DNA from: Betaproteobacteria bacterium
GTDB lineage: Bacteria; Pseudomonadota; Gammaproteobacteria; Burkholderiales; Burkholderiaceae_F
NCBI GenBank assembly: GCA_016861185.1
Contig: BOKW01000003.1
Span: forward strand, 577,605 to 641,604
DNA: 64,000 nt
Direction: 5' to 3'
Part shown: one piece after another, positions 24,040 through 33,907 of the stretch
How the letters are laid out: each line of letters opens with the position of its first letter
Numbering within the stretch: the stretch's first letter is position 1
Translations under genes and position numbers: made by a program
The notes under the pieces: generated by a model
The model's input: the letters and a program-made list of their open reading frames with translations, nothing else
What the model was told of the DNA's origin: nothing
The model's database searches: none

Positions 24040-26934
24040 TCAGGCGTGCGACGTACCGTCGGGGAGCGCTCCCCTCTTCTTCAAAACCGCCGTGTTCCGC
24101 GCTTCCGGTAGCTGCTGGAGGAGCGTCGCCAGCGCCTGCCGCTCCTTCGCACTCGCCCCGCCGCTTTGGCAGAGCTCGGTCAGGACGAGCAGTTCGAGCC
24201 AACGCGCCTCCTGTGTGCGGGCCTCTGCAAGCGCTCGTCTCAGCGATACAGCGGCCGCCGATCGTTGGCCGCGGCCGCGGGCGATCGCCGCCTCGGTCAG
24301 CAACAACTGCGGCAAGTACACGCGCTCGCCGTACCGCTCCACTATCTCGAACGCCTCTTCGAGCTGTCGCTGGGCCGCATCCCACTCGCCGGCAAGCACA
24401 AGCGCTTCGGCGGCGTAACCCAGGGTTTCGCTCACTCCGGCGATCATGCCGAGGCGCAGGTTCTCTTCGCATGCTTCTTGAATCCGTCGATAGCCCTGGT
24501 GAGGATTACCTTGGCGCGAGTCGGCCCAACCGCGAAACCACCGGCCCGCCGTTCGGCCGTGCGCAAGTGCGTGGTCTTCCACGAGCGCCTGCATCTCGTC
24601 GGCCAACGCGCCTACGCGTTCTGCGTCGCCGAGCCGCACTTCGCACAGCGCGTCGAACCAGATCGCAACCAGTCGAGCCATCGGCAGGCCCAGCCGGACC
24701 GCGTGCGCGTAAGCCTGCTCAATGCGAGCGCGGGACTGTTCGACGAAGCCGAGCTGAAGCAGTTCGAGACCGAGCAAACCGAGCAGCGTGACTTGGGCGA
24801 AGCTTTGCTCGGGCGTGGCGTCGACATTCTCCAACGCCGGCAGCGCGCGTTCGATCAAGGTGCAAGCGGAGCGCGGCCGGCCCTGCAACAGATGAACCTC
24901 GCCCTGTGCGGTACATGCGGCGAGTTGAAGAACGGGATCGCCTGCGGCGGCGGGCAGCCCGAGCGCCCGGTCCGCCAATGCGAGCGCCTCGTCGTACTCG
25001 GCGCGCAGACACAGCACGAATCCGAAGTTGTGCAGCAGCAGTCCGCGCATCGGATGCTCTGGGAGATCCGCGAGCAACTCATACGCCCGCTGAAGAGAAC
25101 GCTTCGCTTCGGCGCCGGCGCCGAGCACATGGAATGCCGACATACCGTGTAACGTCGCAAGCTGCAGTTCCACCGCGTTGCGCTCGGCGTCCTGCGGCGC
25201 GCGCTCAACCAGGCGCAGTGCGCGTTCGGTAGTGTTCAGGCACTCGATCGGGGCAAGCTGCAACAGCGAGGTCTGGGCAGCCTCAGCGTAGTAGCGCAGG
25301 GCCTTCATCGCGTCCCCGCCGCGCTCGAAGTGCATCGCCAGTTCGCTCGGCACCGCCGGCACGCCTGCGGCCCGCTCGCGCTCGAGCGCCGCCCCGACCC
25401 TGCGGTGGAGCTCCGCGCGGGACGCCGCAGCCGTGCGCTCGTACAGCGCTTGCCGAAAGAGCGCGTGCCTGAACGAGTACGGTGACTCGGACGCGTCGGT
25501 CGGCTCGGCGGGCATGGCGTTCAGCCACAACTGCATGCGGGCGAGCTCTGCGCACGTTTGTCCCACGGCGCCGGCATCTTCTTCGAGCGCGAGAGCGAGC
25601 GTGGTGACGCGGAATTCGACGCCGCAGATGGCCGCCGCGGTAAGCAGCTTGCGATGCTCTTCGGTCAGCCCGGCGATGTAATGATCGATCAGCGCAGTCA
25701 GGTTCTGCGGAACTGCCGCCTGCAAGTCGGGAAGCCGGTGAATCGCGCCGCCGGTCTGTTCATGCGTAGCGGCGTTGGTCATCACCGAGTCTACGAACAG
25801 GGGAACGCCCTCGGTGCGATCGTGCAAAGCCCGCACGAAGGCCTCGTCGCCGGCCATCGATGGCCAGCGACGGGCCAGGTAGTCGGCTACCTCCGTCTCG
25901 GAAAACGAATCGAGCACGATCTCTTCGCACAGTCCGTGCAGGCGCAGCTCGCGCCGCAAAGCGTTCATCGGATGGTCCAGCACGACGACTTCGGCGAGGC
26001 GGAAGCTCGCCAGCCACATCAGCCGCCCGCGGCCGCGGCGCCTTGCGATGTAGTCGATCAACTGAATCGTCGCTCGGTCGCTCCAGTGAAGGTCCTCGGT
26101 GACCAGCAGCAGCGGCTGGCGCTCGGTATACCGATCGAGCAACTCGCCCATCTCGCGCAGCATCCTTTCCGGGCTGACGCCAACGAGCTCGCGCCGCAGC
26201 GCCTCGCGCTCGTCGGCGGTGCTCAGCCACGGCAACTGCAGCAGCCAGGCCGGCGCGACGGCGCGCAGCAGCGGCAGCAGCGCGCTGTCGGAGCGGGAGA
26301 GTTCGCCGAGCGCCTCGAGAACCGGAAGGTAGGCCTCGCCCTGCCCGTAGTGTTCGACGCAATGGCCGCGCGCGCACGCGACGCCGTGCAGACTGGCGAC
26401 AAAGTGATCGATCAGTGTCGTCTTGCCGATGCCGGGCTCGCCGGCCACCCAAACAACCGAGCGTCTGCCGCCCCGGGCACTGTCCCATGCGCGGCGCAGC
26501 CGGGCGAGCGCGTCGGCGCGACCAACGAACGATGAAGCCTGCGGCGACGCCGTTTCGGCCGCCGGGGCGCTGCCGGGAACCACGTGCGGAGCTGCGATAA
26601 AGCGATATCCGCGCCGCGCCACCGTTTCGATGTATCGCGGGCGACGCGGATCATCGCCGAGCACCATCCGCAGATCGCTGATGGCCGTCTTCAGAACGGA
26701 GTCGCTGACGAACTGGTGTCCCCACACCTGATCCAGCAATGCATGCTTGGTGAGCAGCGCGGTCGGTTGCCGCGCAAGCGCGCACAGTAGAGCGAACGGC
26801 GTTGGCGCAAGTGCCATAGGCTGGCCAGCGCGCAGCAAGCGCGCGTTGGCCTCGTCGAGCTCGAATTCCCCAAAACGCACGCGCACCGGCTCCCCGGCAT
26901 GCGAGTTGCGATTCGGAGGGGTGTTTTCGACCAT
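24040..26934 (-). CDS. large regulator: OmpR/CadC-type DNA-binding domain, AAA ATPase, TPR-like tail
   Basis: 964 aa. Residues ~17-115 are a winged-helix trans_reg_C domain (VWGHQFVSDSVLKTAISDLR is split as recognition helix region). An ATPase of the AAA-16/STAND kind follows with Walker A GEPGIGKTT (Lys171) and a Walker B-like LLLVTEDLHW. From ~residue 500 the chain is helical repeats of TPR type. No membrane segment, so it is a soluble STAND-like regulator that may sense a metabolite through the repeats. It converges on the PHB-degradation operon; whether it controls it is not shown. Confidence 0.88.
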   Translation of the reverse strand: MVENTPPNRNSHAGEPVRVRFGEFELDEANARLLRAGQPMALAPTPFALLCALARQPTALLTKHALLDQVWGHQFVSDSVLKTAISDLRMVLGDDPRRPRYIETVARRGYRFIAAPHVVPGSAPAAETASPQASSFVGRADALARLRRAWDSARGGRRSVVWVAGEPGIGKTTLIDHFVASLHGVACARGHCVEHYGQGEAYLPVLEALGELSRSDSALLPLLRAVAPAWLLQLPWLSTADEREALRRELVGVSPERMLREMGELLDRYTERQPLLLVTEDLHWSDRATIQLIDYIARRRGRGRLMWLASFRLAEVVVLDHPMNALRRELRLHGLCEEIVLDSFSETEVADYLARRWPSMAGDEAFVRALHDRTEGVPLFVDSVMTNAATHEQTGGAIHRLPDLQAAVPQNLTALIDHYIAGLTEEHRKLLTAAAICGVEFRVTTLALALEEDAGAVGQTCAELARMQLWLNAMPAEPTDASESPYSFRHALFRQALYERTAAASRAELHRRVGAALERERAAGVPAVPSELAMHFERGGDAMKALRYYAEAAQTSLLQLAPIECLNTTERALRLVERAPQDAERNAVELQLATLHGMSAFHVLGAGAEAKRSLQRAYELLADLPEHPMRGLLLHNFGFVLCLRAEYDEALALADRALGLPAAAGDPVLQLAACTAQGEVHLLQGRPRSACTLIERALPALENVDATPEQSFAQVTLLGLLGLELLQLGFVEQSRARIEQAYAHAVRLGLPMARLVAIWFDALCEVRLGDAERVGALADEMQALVEDHALAHGRTAGRWFRGWADSRQGNPHQGYRRIQEACEENLRLGMIAGVSETLGYAAEALVLAGEWDAAQRQLEEAFEIVERYGERVYLPQLLLTEAAIARGRGQRSAAAVSLRRALAEARTQEARWLELLVLTELCQSGGASAKERQALATLLQQLPEARNTAVLKKRGALPDGTSHA

Positions 26935-27491
26935 CCGACGTTAATGGGTCCGTGAGCCCGGCTGTGGCGGTAGGGGGACGGCGGCCTTCAGCGTGCGGCA
27001 CCGGCGATTATGGACTGTTCGGCAACGTCACCCATGCCCGAGGGCACGCCACACGTCATGCGAAGGCTGACGCCACATTTCAGATCCGTGTCCCTTGAAG
27101 TTGTGTAAGTCCACAGTGCGCGCAAAATCGCTTCGAGCGTCATCGATGGTGACGACAGCGAACGTGCATTGTCAAGCAGCGCGGGCCGCTGGCCCTCGAA
27201 CTCCACCGCCTCCTTCAACGTCGCGAAGGAGCGGTCGATGGTGGCCTGGGCTTTGCGCCGGATCCGCACACTGAAGGCGCGGTCGGACAGTGAGTGTCCC
27301 GTGTGCAAGGCCGCCGAGGGCAATGTGCAGGCGGACTGCAACCGGGATGCACATGATCCGGCAATCGGCCGCTTCGCGCCACTCCGGAGCGGGTACGGTG
27401 GACAGGGCCGAGTCAGAGGATCTTCAGTCGCCTGCGCACTGCGCCGACCTGGAAATCCCCCCTGCCCCCCTTTGCGAAAGGGGGGTGTGGA
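26935..27491. other. 557-base gap with one doubtful ORF and a C-rich palindrome
   Basis: Between the start of the large regulator and the end of the GGDEF-EAL gene. Base composition is a little less G/C-rich than in the neighbours. A 117-codon minus-strand frame at 26988-27341 has no recognised motif, no clear ribosome site and no signal; I do not call it a gene. The C-rich palindromic repeat at 27453-27485 closes the region. Confidence 0.4.
27453..27485. repeat. C-rich palindromic repeat, likely terminator of the GGDEF-EAL gene
   Basis: Reads AAATCCCCCCTG then a hairpin CCCCCCTTT-gcg-AAAGGGGGG. Located just after the stop of the minus-strand GGDEF-EAL gene. Near-identical copies occur at 30213-30247 and 32312-32346. 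This type of C6/G6 palindrome is common between genes in many proteobacteria. Confidence 0.7.
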
Positions 27492-29873
27492 TCAGGCGAT
27501 CGCGGAAGCGGCCGTTGCCGACTCCAGCCCCCACTTCGACTCGCGCAGCCATGCCTCGAGCTTCGAACGACGCAGCGGGCCGCTGATCAGGTAGCCCTGT
27601 GCAAGATCGCAGCCCAGCGCGCGCAGCTCGTCGAGACAGGCGTCTGTCTCCACGCCTTCGGCGACGACCTTCAACCCGAGGTTGTGCGCCAGCTCGATCG
27701 TCGAACGCACGATCATGCGGTCGTCGCGGTCGTCGGCCATGCCCATCACGAACGCGCGATCGATCTTCAGCTCGTCGACCGGCAGCCGCTTCAGATATGC
27801 GAGCGACGAGAAGCCCGTGCCGAAGTCGTCGATCGCGAGCCGCACGCCCAGCCCGTGCAGCGCGCGCAGCGTGGCGAGCGCGTGCTCCGGGTCCTCCATA
27901 AAGCTCGACTCGGTGATCTCCAGGCACACCAGCTCGGGCGGCACGCGGTGGTTGTGCAGCAGGTCGTTGACCAACTGCGGCAGATCGCGGCTCATCAGAT
28001 CGCGCGCCGAGATGTTGACCGCCACCTGCAGCGGCATGCCGTCGGCCGCCCAGCGGCCGCATTGGCGCAGCGTGACCGCGAGCATCCAGCGCGTGATCAC
28101 GCGGATGAAACCGGTCTGCTCCGCGTACGGCATGAACTCGTCGGGCGGCACGAGCCCGCGGGTCGGGTGCCGCCAGCGAACCAGCGCCTCGACGCCGCCG
28201 ACGCGCCCGGACGCCAGCTCGATCTTCGGCTGGTAGTAGGCACGCAATTCGGCGGACTCGACCGCGCGCCGCAGCTCGCCGAGCAGCGAAAGGTGCTGGC
28301 GCTGCGCGACTTCGTAGCGCGCGTCGTAGAAGGCGAAGCTGCCGGTGCTGCGCTTGGCCACGTACATCACGATGTCGGCGCGGCGCATCAGCGTGCCGGC
28401 GTCGATGCCGTCGTCGGGATAGACCGCGATGCCGATGCTCGCGGCCACGTCGATCGGCTGGCCCTCGAACTCGATCGGCGCGCGCAGCGCGTTGACGATC
28501 GCGCGCGCGACCGCGCGCACCTCGTCGACGTCGGCGGCGGTCAGCACGATCGCGAACTCGTCGCCGCCGAGGCGCGCGACGGTGCCGCCGTCGCGCAGCA
28601 CGCCGCGCAGCCGCTCGGCCACGCGCCTGAGCACCTCGTCGCCGGCGGCGTGGCCGAGCGTGTCGTTGATGCCCTTGAAGCGGTCCAGATCGAGCAGCAT
28701 CACCGCGGCGATTCGGCCGCGCTGCGCCGCGTGCCGCAGCGCGACCTCGATGCGCTCGACCAGCCGTGCGCGATTCGGCAGCCCGGTCAGCGCATCCTCG
28801 TACGCGAGCCGCAGGACCTCCTGCTCGCGGCTGGCGATGCCTTCGCGCATGTGGTTGAGGCTGCCGGCGAGTACGCCGATCTCGTCGTCGCGCGCGATCG
28901 CGATCGGTGCGCGATAGTCGCCCTCCTGCATGCGCGCGGCGCTGCGCGTCAGCTCCGACAGCGGCTGCGTGATCGTGCGCGCGATCACGTAGCTCGCCGC
29001 GATCGCGACGGCGACGCTGACCGCAGCGAGCAGCAGCAGGAACATGCGCAGCCGGTCGAAGGCGGCGAGCACTTCGTCGAGCGAACGCTGCAGCACCGCG
29101 AAGACGCGACCACCGTCGCTCGCGCCCACGGCGAGCACGCGCGTTTCGTACTCGGCGCCGCCGAGCCGCAGCGACAGGCGCGCCTGCGGCTGCAGCGCAC
29201 CGTTCTGCAGCGCCGCGCCGAGCGCCGCGCGCCGCGTACCGGTCAGCGTCGAAGCGAGCTCGACCGGCGCGCCGCTTTCGCGCACGTCGAAGAAGCTGAC
29301 GTGCAGCTCGGTCAACTGGCGCAGCTCGGCCGCCAGCGCATCGTCGACCTCGAAGCCGAGCACGACCCAGCCGCCCGGCTTCGGCGCCGCGAGCGCGACG
29401 GTGACGAACTGATACGCGCGCTCGTCGAACGGCACCACCGTCGCCGCGCGCCCCGTCTTGTGCGCGGCGTCGATCAGCCCGATCGGCGCGAACGCACGGC
29501 CGCGCCGCCGCGGATCGACCGCGTCGGCGACGATGTTGTGATCAAGCCCGACGAGCAGCGCCGCATCGGCGCCGACGCGCGCGGCATGGTTGCGCAGCGC
29601 CGCCTCGGCGGCGGCAGCGTCGCGCGCAGCCACGGCTTCGCGCAGCGCGTGATCGGCGGCAAGCAGGGCGGCGGCCTGCAGCAGTTGCTCGCGCTTCAGT
29701 TCCAGCAGCCGCGCGAAGATCCTCTCGGCGGAAACGAGTTCGGCTTCGATCTGCTCGCGCGCGTTGCCGACGCCGGCCTGGTTCACGATCGCGAAACCGA
29801 TCCCCTGGATCAACACGATCAGGACCGTAAACGACAGCAGGATGCGGGTGCGCAGTCGGCGCAAGCGCGGCAT
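27492..29873 (-). CDS. membrane GGDEF-EAL cyclic-di-GMP protein with HAMP
   Basis: 793 aa. Membrane helix 1 (about residues 11-31), a periplasmic double-Cache-like sensor to ~residue 275, helix 2 (~277-299), HAMP, GGDEF (436-440, RLGGDEF) and EAL (562-564, VEALVRW). The GGDEF motif is intact, but the position of the RxxD inhibitory site reads RDGG, so product inhibition is probably lost. The EAL domain keeps NISARDL, LEITES and DDFGTGFSSL, so both cyclase and phosphodiesterase activities look possible. I chose the ATG at 29873 because the protein then starts directly with the basic cap of helix 1. Confidence 0.9.
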   Translation of the reverse strand: MPRLRRLRTRILLSFTVLIVLIQGIGFAIVNQAGVGNAREQIEAELVSAERIFARLLELKREQLLQAAALLAADHALREAVAARDAAAAEAALRNHAARVGADAALLVGLDHNIVADAVDPRRRGRAFAPIGLIDAAHKTGRAATVVPFDERAYQFVTVALAAPKPGGWVVLGFEVDDALAAELRQLTELHVSFFDVRESGAPVELASTLTGTRRAALGAALQNGALQPQARLSLRLGGAEYETRVLAVGASDGGRVFAVLQRSLDEVLAAFDRLRMFLLLLAAVSVAVAIAASYVIARTITQPLSELTRSAARMQEGDYRAPIAIARDDEIGVLAGSLNHMREGIASREQEVLRLAYEDALTGLPNRARLVERIEVALRHAAQRGRIAAVMLLDLDRFKGINDTLGHAAGDEVLRRVAERLRGVLRDGGTVARLGGDEFAIVLTAADVDEVRAVARAIVNALRAPIEFEGQPIDVAASIGIAVYPDDGIDAGTLMRRADIVMYVAKRSTGSFAFYDARYEVAQRQHLSLLGELRRAVESAELRAYYQPKIELASGRVGGVEALVRWRHPTRGLVPPDEFMPYAEQTGFIRVITRWMLAVTLRQCGRWAADGMPLQVAVNISARDLMSRDLPQLVNDLLHNHRVPPELVCLEITESSFMEDPEHALATLRALHGLGVRLAIDDFGTGFSSLAYLKRLPVDELKIDRAFVMGMADDRDDRMIVRSTIELAHNLGLKVVAEGVETDACLDELRALGCDLAQGYLISGPLRRSKLEAWLRESKWGLESATAASAIA

Positions 29874-30315
29874 GGTCGCTCTCAGCCGCGCTTCCCCGCC
29901 GCGCCGGGCGAACAGGTCGGAGTGGTGGCCACGCTGGATCCTCGCGATGGCGCGCCGGGCGGCGCGACGCAAGCCACGATAGCGGGCCCGTGCGCCGCGC
30001 GATGCGCAACAAGGGCCGACTTGGCGGGCCTATTCGGCGGTTCCTGCGTCGCGGCTCTCTCCTTCGTCTGCACCTCGTCCCCATTCCGCAAAGGGGGACC
30101 GGAGGGGGAAGATCCGATTCACACGCACCGAAGGTGCGTCCGTTCTCGTCCCCCTTTTGTAAAGGGGGACCGGAGGGGGATCTTCGGTTGTCTCCCCCGG
30201 CGCAAGACCTGAGAAATCCCCCCTACCCCCCTTTTTCAAAGGGGGGGTTCGCAAGAGAAAGGGGGCATAAGCCCCCGCACTTCAAGCCGCCTGCGCGCTT
30301 GCCGAAGTCCTTTGC
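29874..30315. other. 442-base divergent gap with three C/G-rich palindromes
   Basis: Between the divergent GGDEF-EAL and M48 genes. The first ~200 bases hold nothing I can name; the rest is taken up by the C-rich repeats at about 30079-30280. No gene is supported; frames crossing the region are shadows. Confidence 0.45.
30079..30280. repeat. cluster of C-rich/G-rich palindromic repeats
   Basis: Three related units: about 30079-30110 (AAAGGGGGACCGGAGGGGGA type), 30148-30181 (same, with GTCCCCCTTTTG in front) and 30213-30247 (AAATCCCCCCTA then hairpin). The first two share the string AAAGGGGGACCGGAGGGGGA exactly. A further GGGGGC/GCCCCC pair follows at ~30261-30276. They lie just upstream of the M48 protease gene. 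Confidence 0.72.
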
Positions 30316-31029
30316 ATGAGTGCCGGCGCCGGTCTCCGCATCGCCGAACGCGTCGTTCGATGCGCAGCGTTCGCGTGGCTGGCCTTTGCCGCCGGTGCGC
30401 CCGCGGCGAGCTGCGATGTCGCGCCGGGAGAAGTCGCAGCGGTGCACGAGCGCCACATGCGCGCGCTGAACGCTGCGCTCGGCGAAGAGCCGCGGCCGGT
30501 CGCGCGCGCACAGCGCGTGTTCGAACGGCTGCTCGCGGCAAACGGATTGGAAGGGCGCGGCTACGCGCTGCGCGCGTACGCGATGCGCGGCTTCAACGCG
30601 TCGGCGATCTATCCGCGCGGTGTGGCGCTGAGCCTGGTCGCGATGGACGACGACGTGAGCGACGAGGAGCTTGCCGCGGTGCTCGCGCACGAACTGGCGC
30701 ACCTCGAACTGGGCCATGCGCTCGACCAGGCGTGCGAGCAGTGGCGGCTCGCGCGCAGCCCTCTCGGTTTCCTCGACGCCGCGCGCGAGTTCGAACGCGA
30801 GGCCGTCGACAACCCGTCCTTCGCCGCGCCGTTCGCGCGCCTTTCGCGCGCGCACGAGCTGCAGGCCGACGCGTTCGCGCTGCGGCTCCTGCAGGCGGCC
30901 GGCTACGCACCGCTCAGCCTGTCGCAGATGCTGGCGGCGCGCGCCGTCGCCAACCCGCTCGCCGGCACGCATCCCGAACTGGCCGAACGCCTCGCCGCGC
31001 TGGCGATCGCCGTCGCCGCGGTTCCCTGA
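30316..31029 (+). CDS. M48-family periplasmic metalloprotease
   Basis: 237 aa with a signal peptide (residues 1-31). Zinc-protease motif HELAHLELGH (His125, Glu126, His129), and HELQADAFA (Glu181, Asp185) supplies the third ligand, as in Oma1/LoiP/BepA proteins. There is no TPR tail, so it is the short form. Such proteases deal with damaged envelope proteins. The gene faces fba with a shared bidirectional terminator between. Confidence 0.88.
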   Translation: MSAGAGLRIAERVVRCAAFAWLAFAAGAPAASCDVAPGEVAAVHERHMRALNAALGEEPRPVARAQRVFERLLAANGLEGRGYALRAYAMRGFNASAIYPRGVALSLVAMDDDVSDEELAAVLAHELAHLELGHALDQACEQWRLARSPLGFLDAAREFEREAVDNPSFAAPFARLSRAHELQADAFALRLLQAAGYAPLSLSQMLAARAVANPLAGTHPELAERLAALAIAVAAVP

Positions 31030-31052
31030 GCGGCGCGAACGCTGAAAGGAAA

Positions 31053-31072
31053 ACGGCGCCCGCGGGCGCCGT
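31053..31072 (-). terminator. bidirectional hairpin terminator between M48 gene and fba
   Basis: Perfect 20-base palindrome of arms ACGGCGCCCG and CGGGCGCCGT. On the minus strand it is followed by TTTTCCTTT, fitting termination of fba; on the plus strand CTTCTCC follows, a weaker signal for the M48 gene. Confidence 0.75.
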
Positions 31073-31095
31073 CTTCTCCACCACCGCGGCGCGAA

Positions 31096-32160
31096 TCAGT
31101 GCACGTGCTGGCTCAGCTCGCCGGTGCGGTACTTGTGCGCGATCGTCTCCAGCGGCAGCGGCTTGATGCGGCCGGCCTGCCCTTCGCAGCCGAACTGCAC
31201 GTAGCGCTGTTTGCAGATCGCCTTGGCCGCCTCGCGCGCCGGCTTCAGGTATTCGCGCGGGTCGAACTTGCCCGGGTTCTCGTGCAGGAACTTGCGGATC
31301 GCCGCGGTCATCGCGAGCCGGATGTCGGTGTCGATGTTGACCTTGCGCACGCCGTGCTTGATCGCTTCCTGGATCTCCTCCACCGGCACGCCGTAGGTTT
31401 CCTTCATCTGGCCGCCGTACTTGCGGATCTCGTCGAGCAGCTCCTGCGGCACGCTGGAGGAGCCGTGCATCACCAGGTGCGTGTTCGGGATGCGGCGATG
31501 GATCTCCTTGATGCGCTCGATCGCAAGGATGTCGCCCGTCGGCTTGCGCGTGAACTTGTACGCGCCGTGGCTGGTGCCGATCGCGATCGCGAGCGCGTCG
31601 AGCTGAGTGCGCTTGACGAAGTCGGCCGCCTGCTCGGGATCGGTCAGCAGCATCTCCTTGGTCATCGTGCCCTCGGCGCCGTGGCCGTCTTCCTTGTCGC
31701 CCTTCATGGTTTCGAGCGAGCCAAGGCAGCCCAGCTCGCCTTCGACCGACACGCCGACCGCGTGCGCCATGTCGACGACCTTCTTCGTCACCCGCCAGTT
31801 GTATTCGTAATCGGCGACGGTCTTGCCGTCTTCCTTCAGCGACCCGTCCATCATCACCGAGGAGAAGCCGAGCTTGATCGCGCCTTCGCACACCGCCGGG
31901 CTCTGCCCATGGTCCTGATGCATCGCGATCGGGATGTCGGGATAGGACTCGACCGCCGCCTGGATCAGGTGCTTCAGGAACAGCTCGCCGGCGTATTTCC
32001 GCGCGCCGGCGGAGGCCTGCATGATCACCGGCGCGTTGACCTCCTTCGCCGCCTCCATGATCGCCTGCACCTGCTCGAGGTTGTTGACGTTGAACGCCGG
32101 CACGCCGTAGCCGCTTTCGGCCGCGTGATCCAGCAGTTGACGCATCGAAACCAGCGCCAT
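31096..32160 (-). CDS. fba: fructose-bisphosphate aldolase, class II
   Basis: 354 aa zinc aldolase splitting fructose 1,6-bisphosphate (and sedoheptulose bisphosphate in the Calvin cycle type). Motifs AMHQDHGQS (Asp and zinc His), [18 protein letters not shown] and NIDTDIR are complete. The ATG at 32160 is preceded by AGGAGGAG, an ideal ribosome site, so the longer upstream frame is not used. In relatives this gene directly follows pyk; here an S41 protease gene and repeats lie between. Confidence 0.96.
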   Translation of the reverse strand: MALVSMRQLLDHAAESGYGVPAFNVNNLEQVQAIMEAAKEVNAPVIMQASAGARKYAGELFLKHLIQAAVESYPDIPIAMHQDHGQSPAVCEGAIKLGFSSVMMDGSLKEDGKTVADYEYNWRVTKKVVDMAHAVGVSVEGELGCLGSLETMKGDKEDGHGAEGTMTKEMLLTDPEQAADFVKRTQLDALAIAIGTSHGAYKFTRKPTGDILAIERIKEIHRRIPNTHLVMHGSSSVPQELLDEIRKYGGQMKETYGVPVEEIQEAIKHGVRKVNIDTDIRLAMTAAIRKFLHENPGKFDPREYLKPAREAAKAICKQRYVQFGCEGQAGRIKPLPLETIAHKYRTGELSQHVH

Positions 32161-32513
32161 GACTCCTCCTGTATGAACTGTCCCTTTTGGACAAGCCGTC
32201 GAAGGCGACATTCTAGGCGGGCGGCGCGGCGCTCGATGGCCGCTCGTCGCGGAGGAAGGGTGGATGCTGGTGTAAGCGCTTTCGATGCGTGGTCGCGGTT
32301 GCTGAGGTTGTGAAATCCCCCCTGCCCCCCTTTTACAAAGGGGGGTTCAACCATTGCCACGCGGAAGACCTCCGCACCGCGAGCACTCAGCCCCCTTTCG
32401 AAAAGGGGGCGCACGCGAAACGTGCGGGGGATTTCAAAGGGGCCGCGCGCTTGGCGCGCGGGGGATTTCGCAACGCGACGCAAGCGCCACCAGGCCGCTC
32501 GCTCAGCCGAACG
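32161..32513. other. 353-base gap upstream of fba, mostly palindromic repeats
   Basis: Region between the S41 protease stop and fba start. About 32312-32470 is a cluster of C-rich palindromes (separate entry). The first 150 bases upstream of fba hold its presumed promoter, but no clear -35/-10 pair could be picked out. Confidence 0.45.
32312..32470. repeat. cluster of C-rich palindromes and GGGGGATTTC units
   Basis: Contains AAATCCCCCCTG plus hairpin (32312-32346), an AGCCCCCTTTCG/AAAAGGGGGC hairpin (about 32389-32410), and two GGGGGATTTC units on the opposite strand (about 32426-32436 and 32459-32469). Same family as 27453 and 30079-30280. It lies directly downstream of the S41 protease gene and could act as its terminator. 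Confidence 0.72.
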
Positions 32514-33905
32514 CTACGGTCTGTGCAAGCGCTCCTTCAGCAGCCGGCGCGCCTCTTCGAGCACCGGATCGCGGCCCGCGCGCAGGTCGGCGAGCGTGGG
32601 CAGCACGAGCCGCGTCGGCGCGAGCGGCTCGCCTTCCATGCGCCGGCCGCGCGCCGAGACGAAGCCGGTTTCGGCGATGCGCAGCCCGCCGCCGTCGGGC
32701 AGCACGTGTTCGGTGCGAACGGCGACCACGCAGCCGCAGGTCGACTCGCCGACCGTGATCGCGTTGCGCTGTTCGACGAGCGTCGTGGCCATCAGCTCGG
32801 ACGCGCTCGCGGTGCGGCGGTCGGTCAGCACCGCGATCGGGCCGGGAAACGCGTCGGCCGTGGGCCTGAGCACGACGGCCGAGCTGCGTTGGCCCGCGCC
32901 CTCGCGCCTCACGCTGGTCATCACTTCGCGCGCCGCGGTCATGAACTGCGCGGCGAGCCACGTGTACATCGCGTAGTCGCCGCCGCTGTTGCCGCGCAGA
33001 TCGAGGATCAGCGCGCCTGCGTCCGCGACCTGCTCGACCGCACGGCGCAGCTCCACGCGCACGTCGGCGGCGAAGCGCGTCAGCTTCAGCACCGCGATGC
33101 CGTCGTCGAGCCGGGTCAGCTCCACGCGCGGCGGCGCGCCGACCGGCACGACCGGCAGATCGACTTCGATCGGCGCCGCATCCGGCGCGCGCTGCAGGGT
33201 CAGCCGCAGCGAAGGCGGGGGCGCGTCGGGTGCGCCGCGCAGCAGGCGCTGCAGCGCGCGCAGGCGGCGGCCGCGCTCGGCCTCGGCGGTATCGCGCGGC
33301 AGCGGCATCACGCCGCTCGGCTCGCCGGCGTCGTCGACGGCCGCCGACGCGCGCTCGAAGAACGCCTCGTCGAGCGCCGTGCCGTTCAGCGCGACGACCA
33401 CGTCGCCGGCGCGCACGCCGGCGCGCGCGGCCGGCGAGTCGGCTTCGACGGCGACCACCGCCGCCCGCCCTTCGACGATGCCGAGCGCGGCGCCCGTCTG
33501 CGGCGCGATAAAGCGGCGCCGGTCGGCGCTTTCCTTCGCGGTCAGCACGACCGTGTGCGAGTCGCGCAGCTCGCGCACCATCGCTTTGAGTGCACGGTAG
33601 AACTGCGCGTCGCTCGCCGCCGCGAGCGCCGCGGGCAAGTGCCGTTCGCGCGCGGCGGTCCAGTCGACGCCGTTGAACGAGGGGTCGTAGTAGCGGTCGG
33701 CGACGAGTTGCCAGACGCGCTGCAGGGTGGCCGCGCGCTTGCCCGGCGTGTCGTAGACCGGCGCAAGCGCCGTCTGCGACACCGGCGCGAGCTGCGCCGG
33801 AAAGTCCGCGGTTCCCGACGGCGGTCGCTCGGACAGCGTGCCGCAGGCGGCGAGCAGCAAGGCTGCCGCAGCGACAACGGCGGGATTCAGGATCGGAGAG
33901 CGCAC
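32514..33905 (-). CDS. S41-family (C-terminal processing) protease, lipoprotein
   Basis: 463 aa. Lipoprotein signal with lipobox LLAAC (Cys21), an N-terminal helical part, a PDZ domain at roughly residues 130-225, and the S41 core with LDLRGNSGGDY and the nucleophile Ser in RTASASELMA. Acts in the periplasm or on the outer membrane, trimming C-termini or degrading peptides. The start is GTG. It stands between pyk and fba, genes that are adjacent in many relatives, so it is an insertion into that operon. Confidence 0.88.
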   Translation of the reverse strand: MRSPILNPAVVAAAALLLAACGTLSERPPSGTADFPAQLAPVSQTALAPVYDTPGKRAATLQRVWQLVADRYYDPSFNGVDWTAARERHLPAALAAASDAQFYRALKAMVRELRDSHTVVLTAKESADRRRFIAPQTGAALGIVEGRAAVVAVEADSPAARAGVRAGDVVVALNGTALDEAFFERASAAVDDAGEPSGVMPLPRDTAEAERGRRLRALQRLLRGAPDAPPPSLRLTLQRAPDAAPIEVDLPVVPVGAPPRVELTRLDDGIAVLKLTRFAADVRVELRRAVEQVADAGALILDLRGNSGGDYAMYTWLAAQFMTAAREVMTSVRREGAGQRSSAVVLRPTADAFPGPIAVLTDRRTASASELMATTLVEQRNAITVGESTCGCVVAVRTEHVLPDGGGLRIAETGFVSARGRRMEGEPLAPTRLVLPTLADLRAGRDPVLEEARRLLKERLHRP

Positions 33906-33907
33906 TC

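Noticed and set aside
26988..27341. 117-codon minus-strand ORF
   Set aside because: No ribosome site, no recognised motif and weak codon bias; left as an unresolved frame in the gap entry.
27453..32470. C-rich repeats as a CRISPR array
   Set aside because: Units are palindromic, irregularly spaced, spread across several gene gaps, and there are no cas genes.
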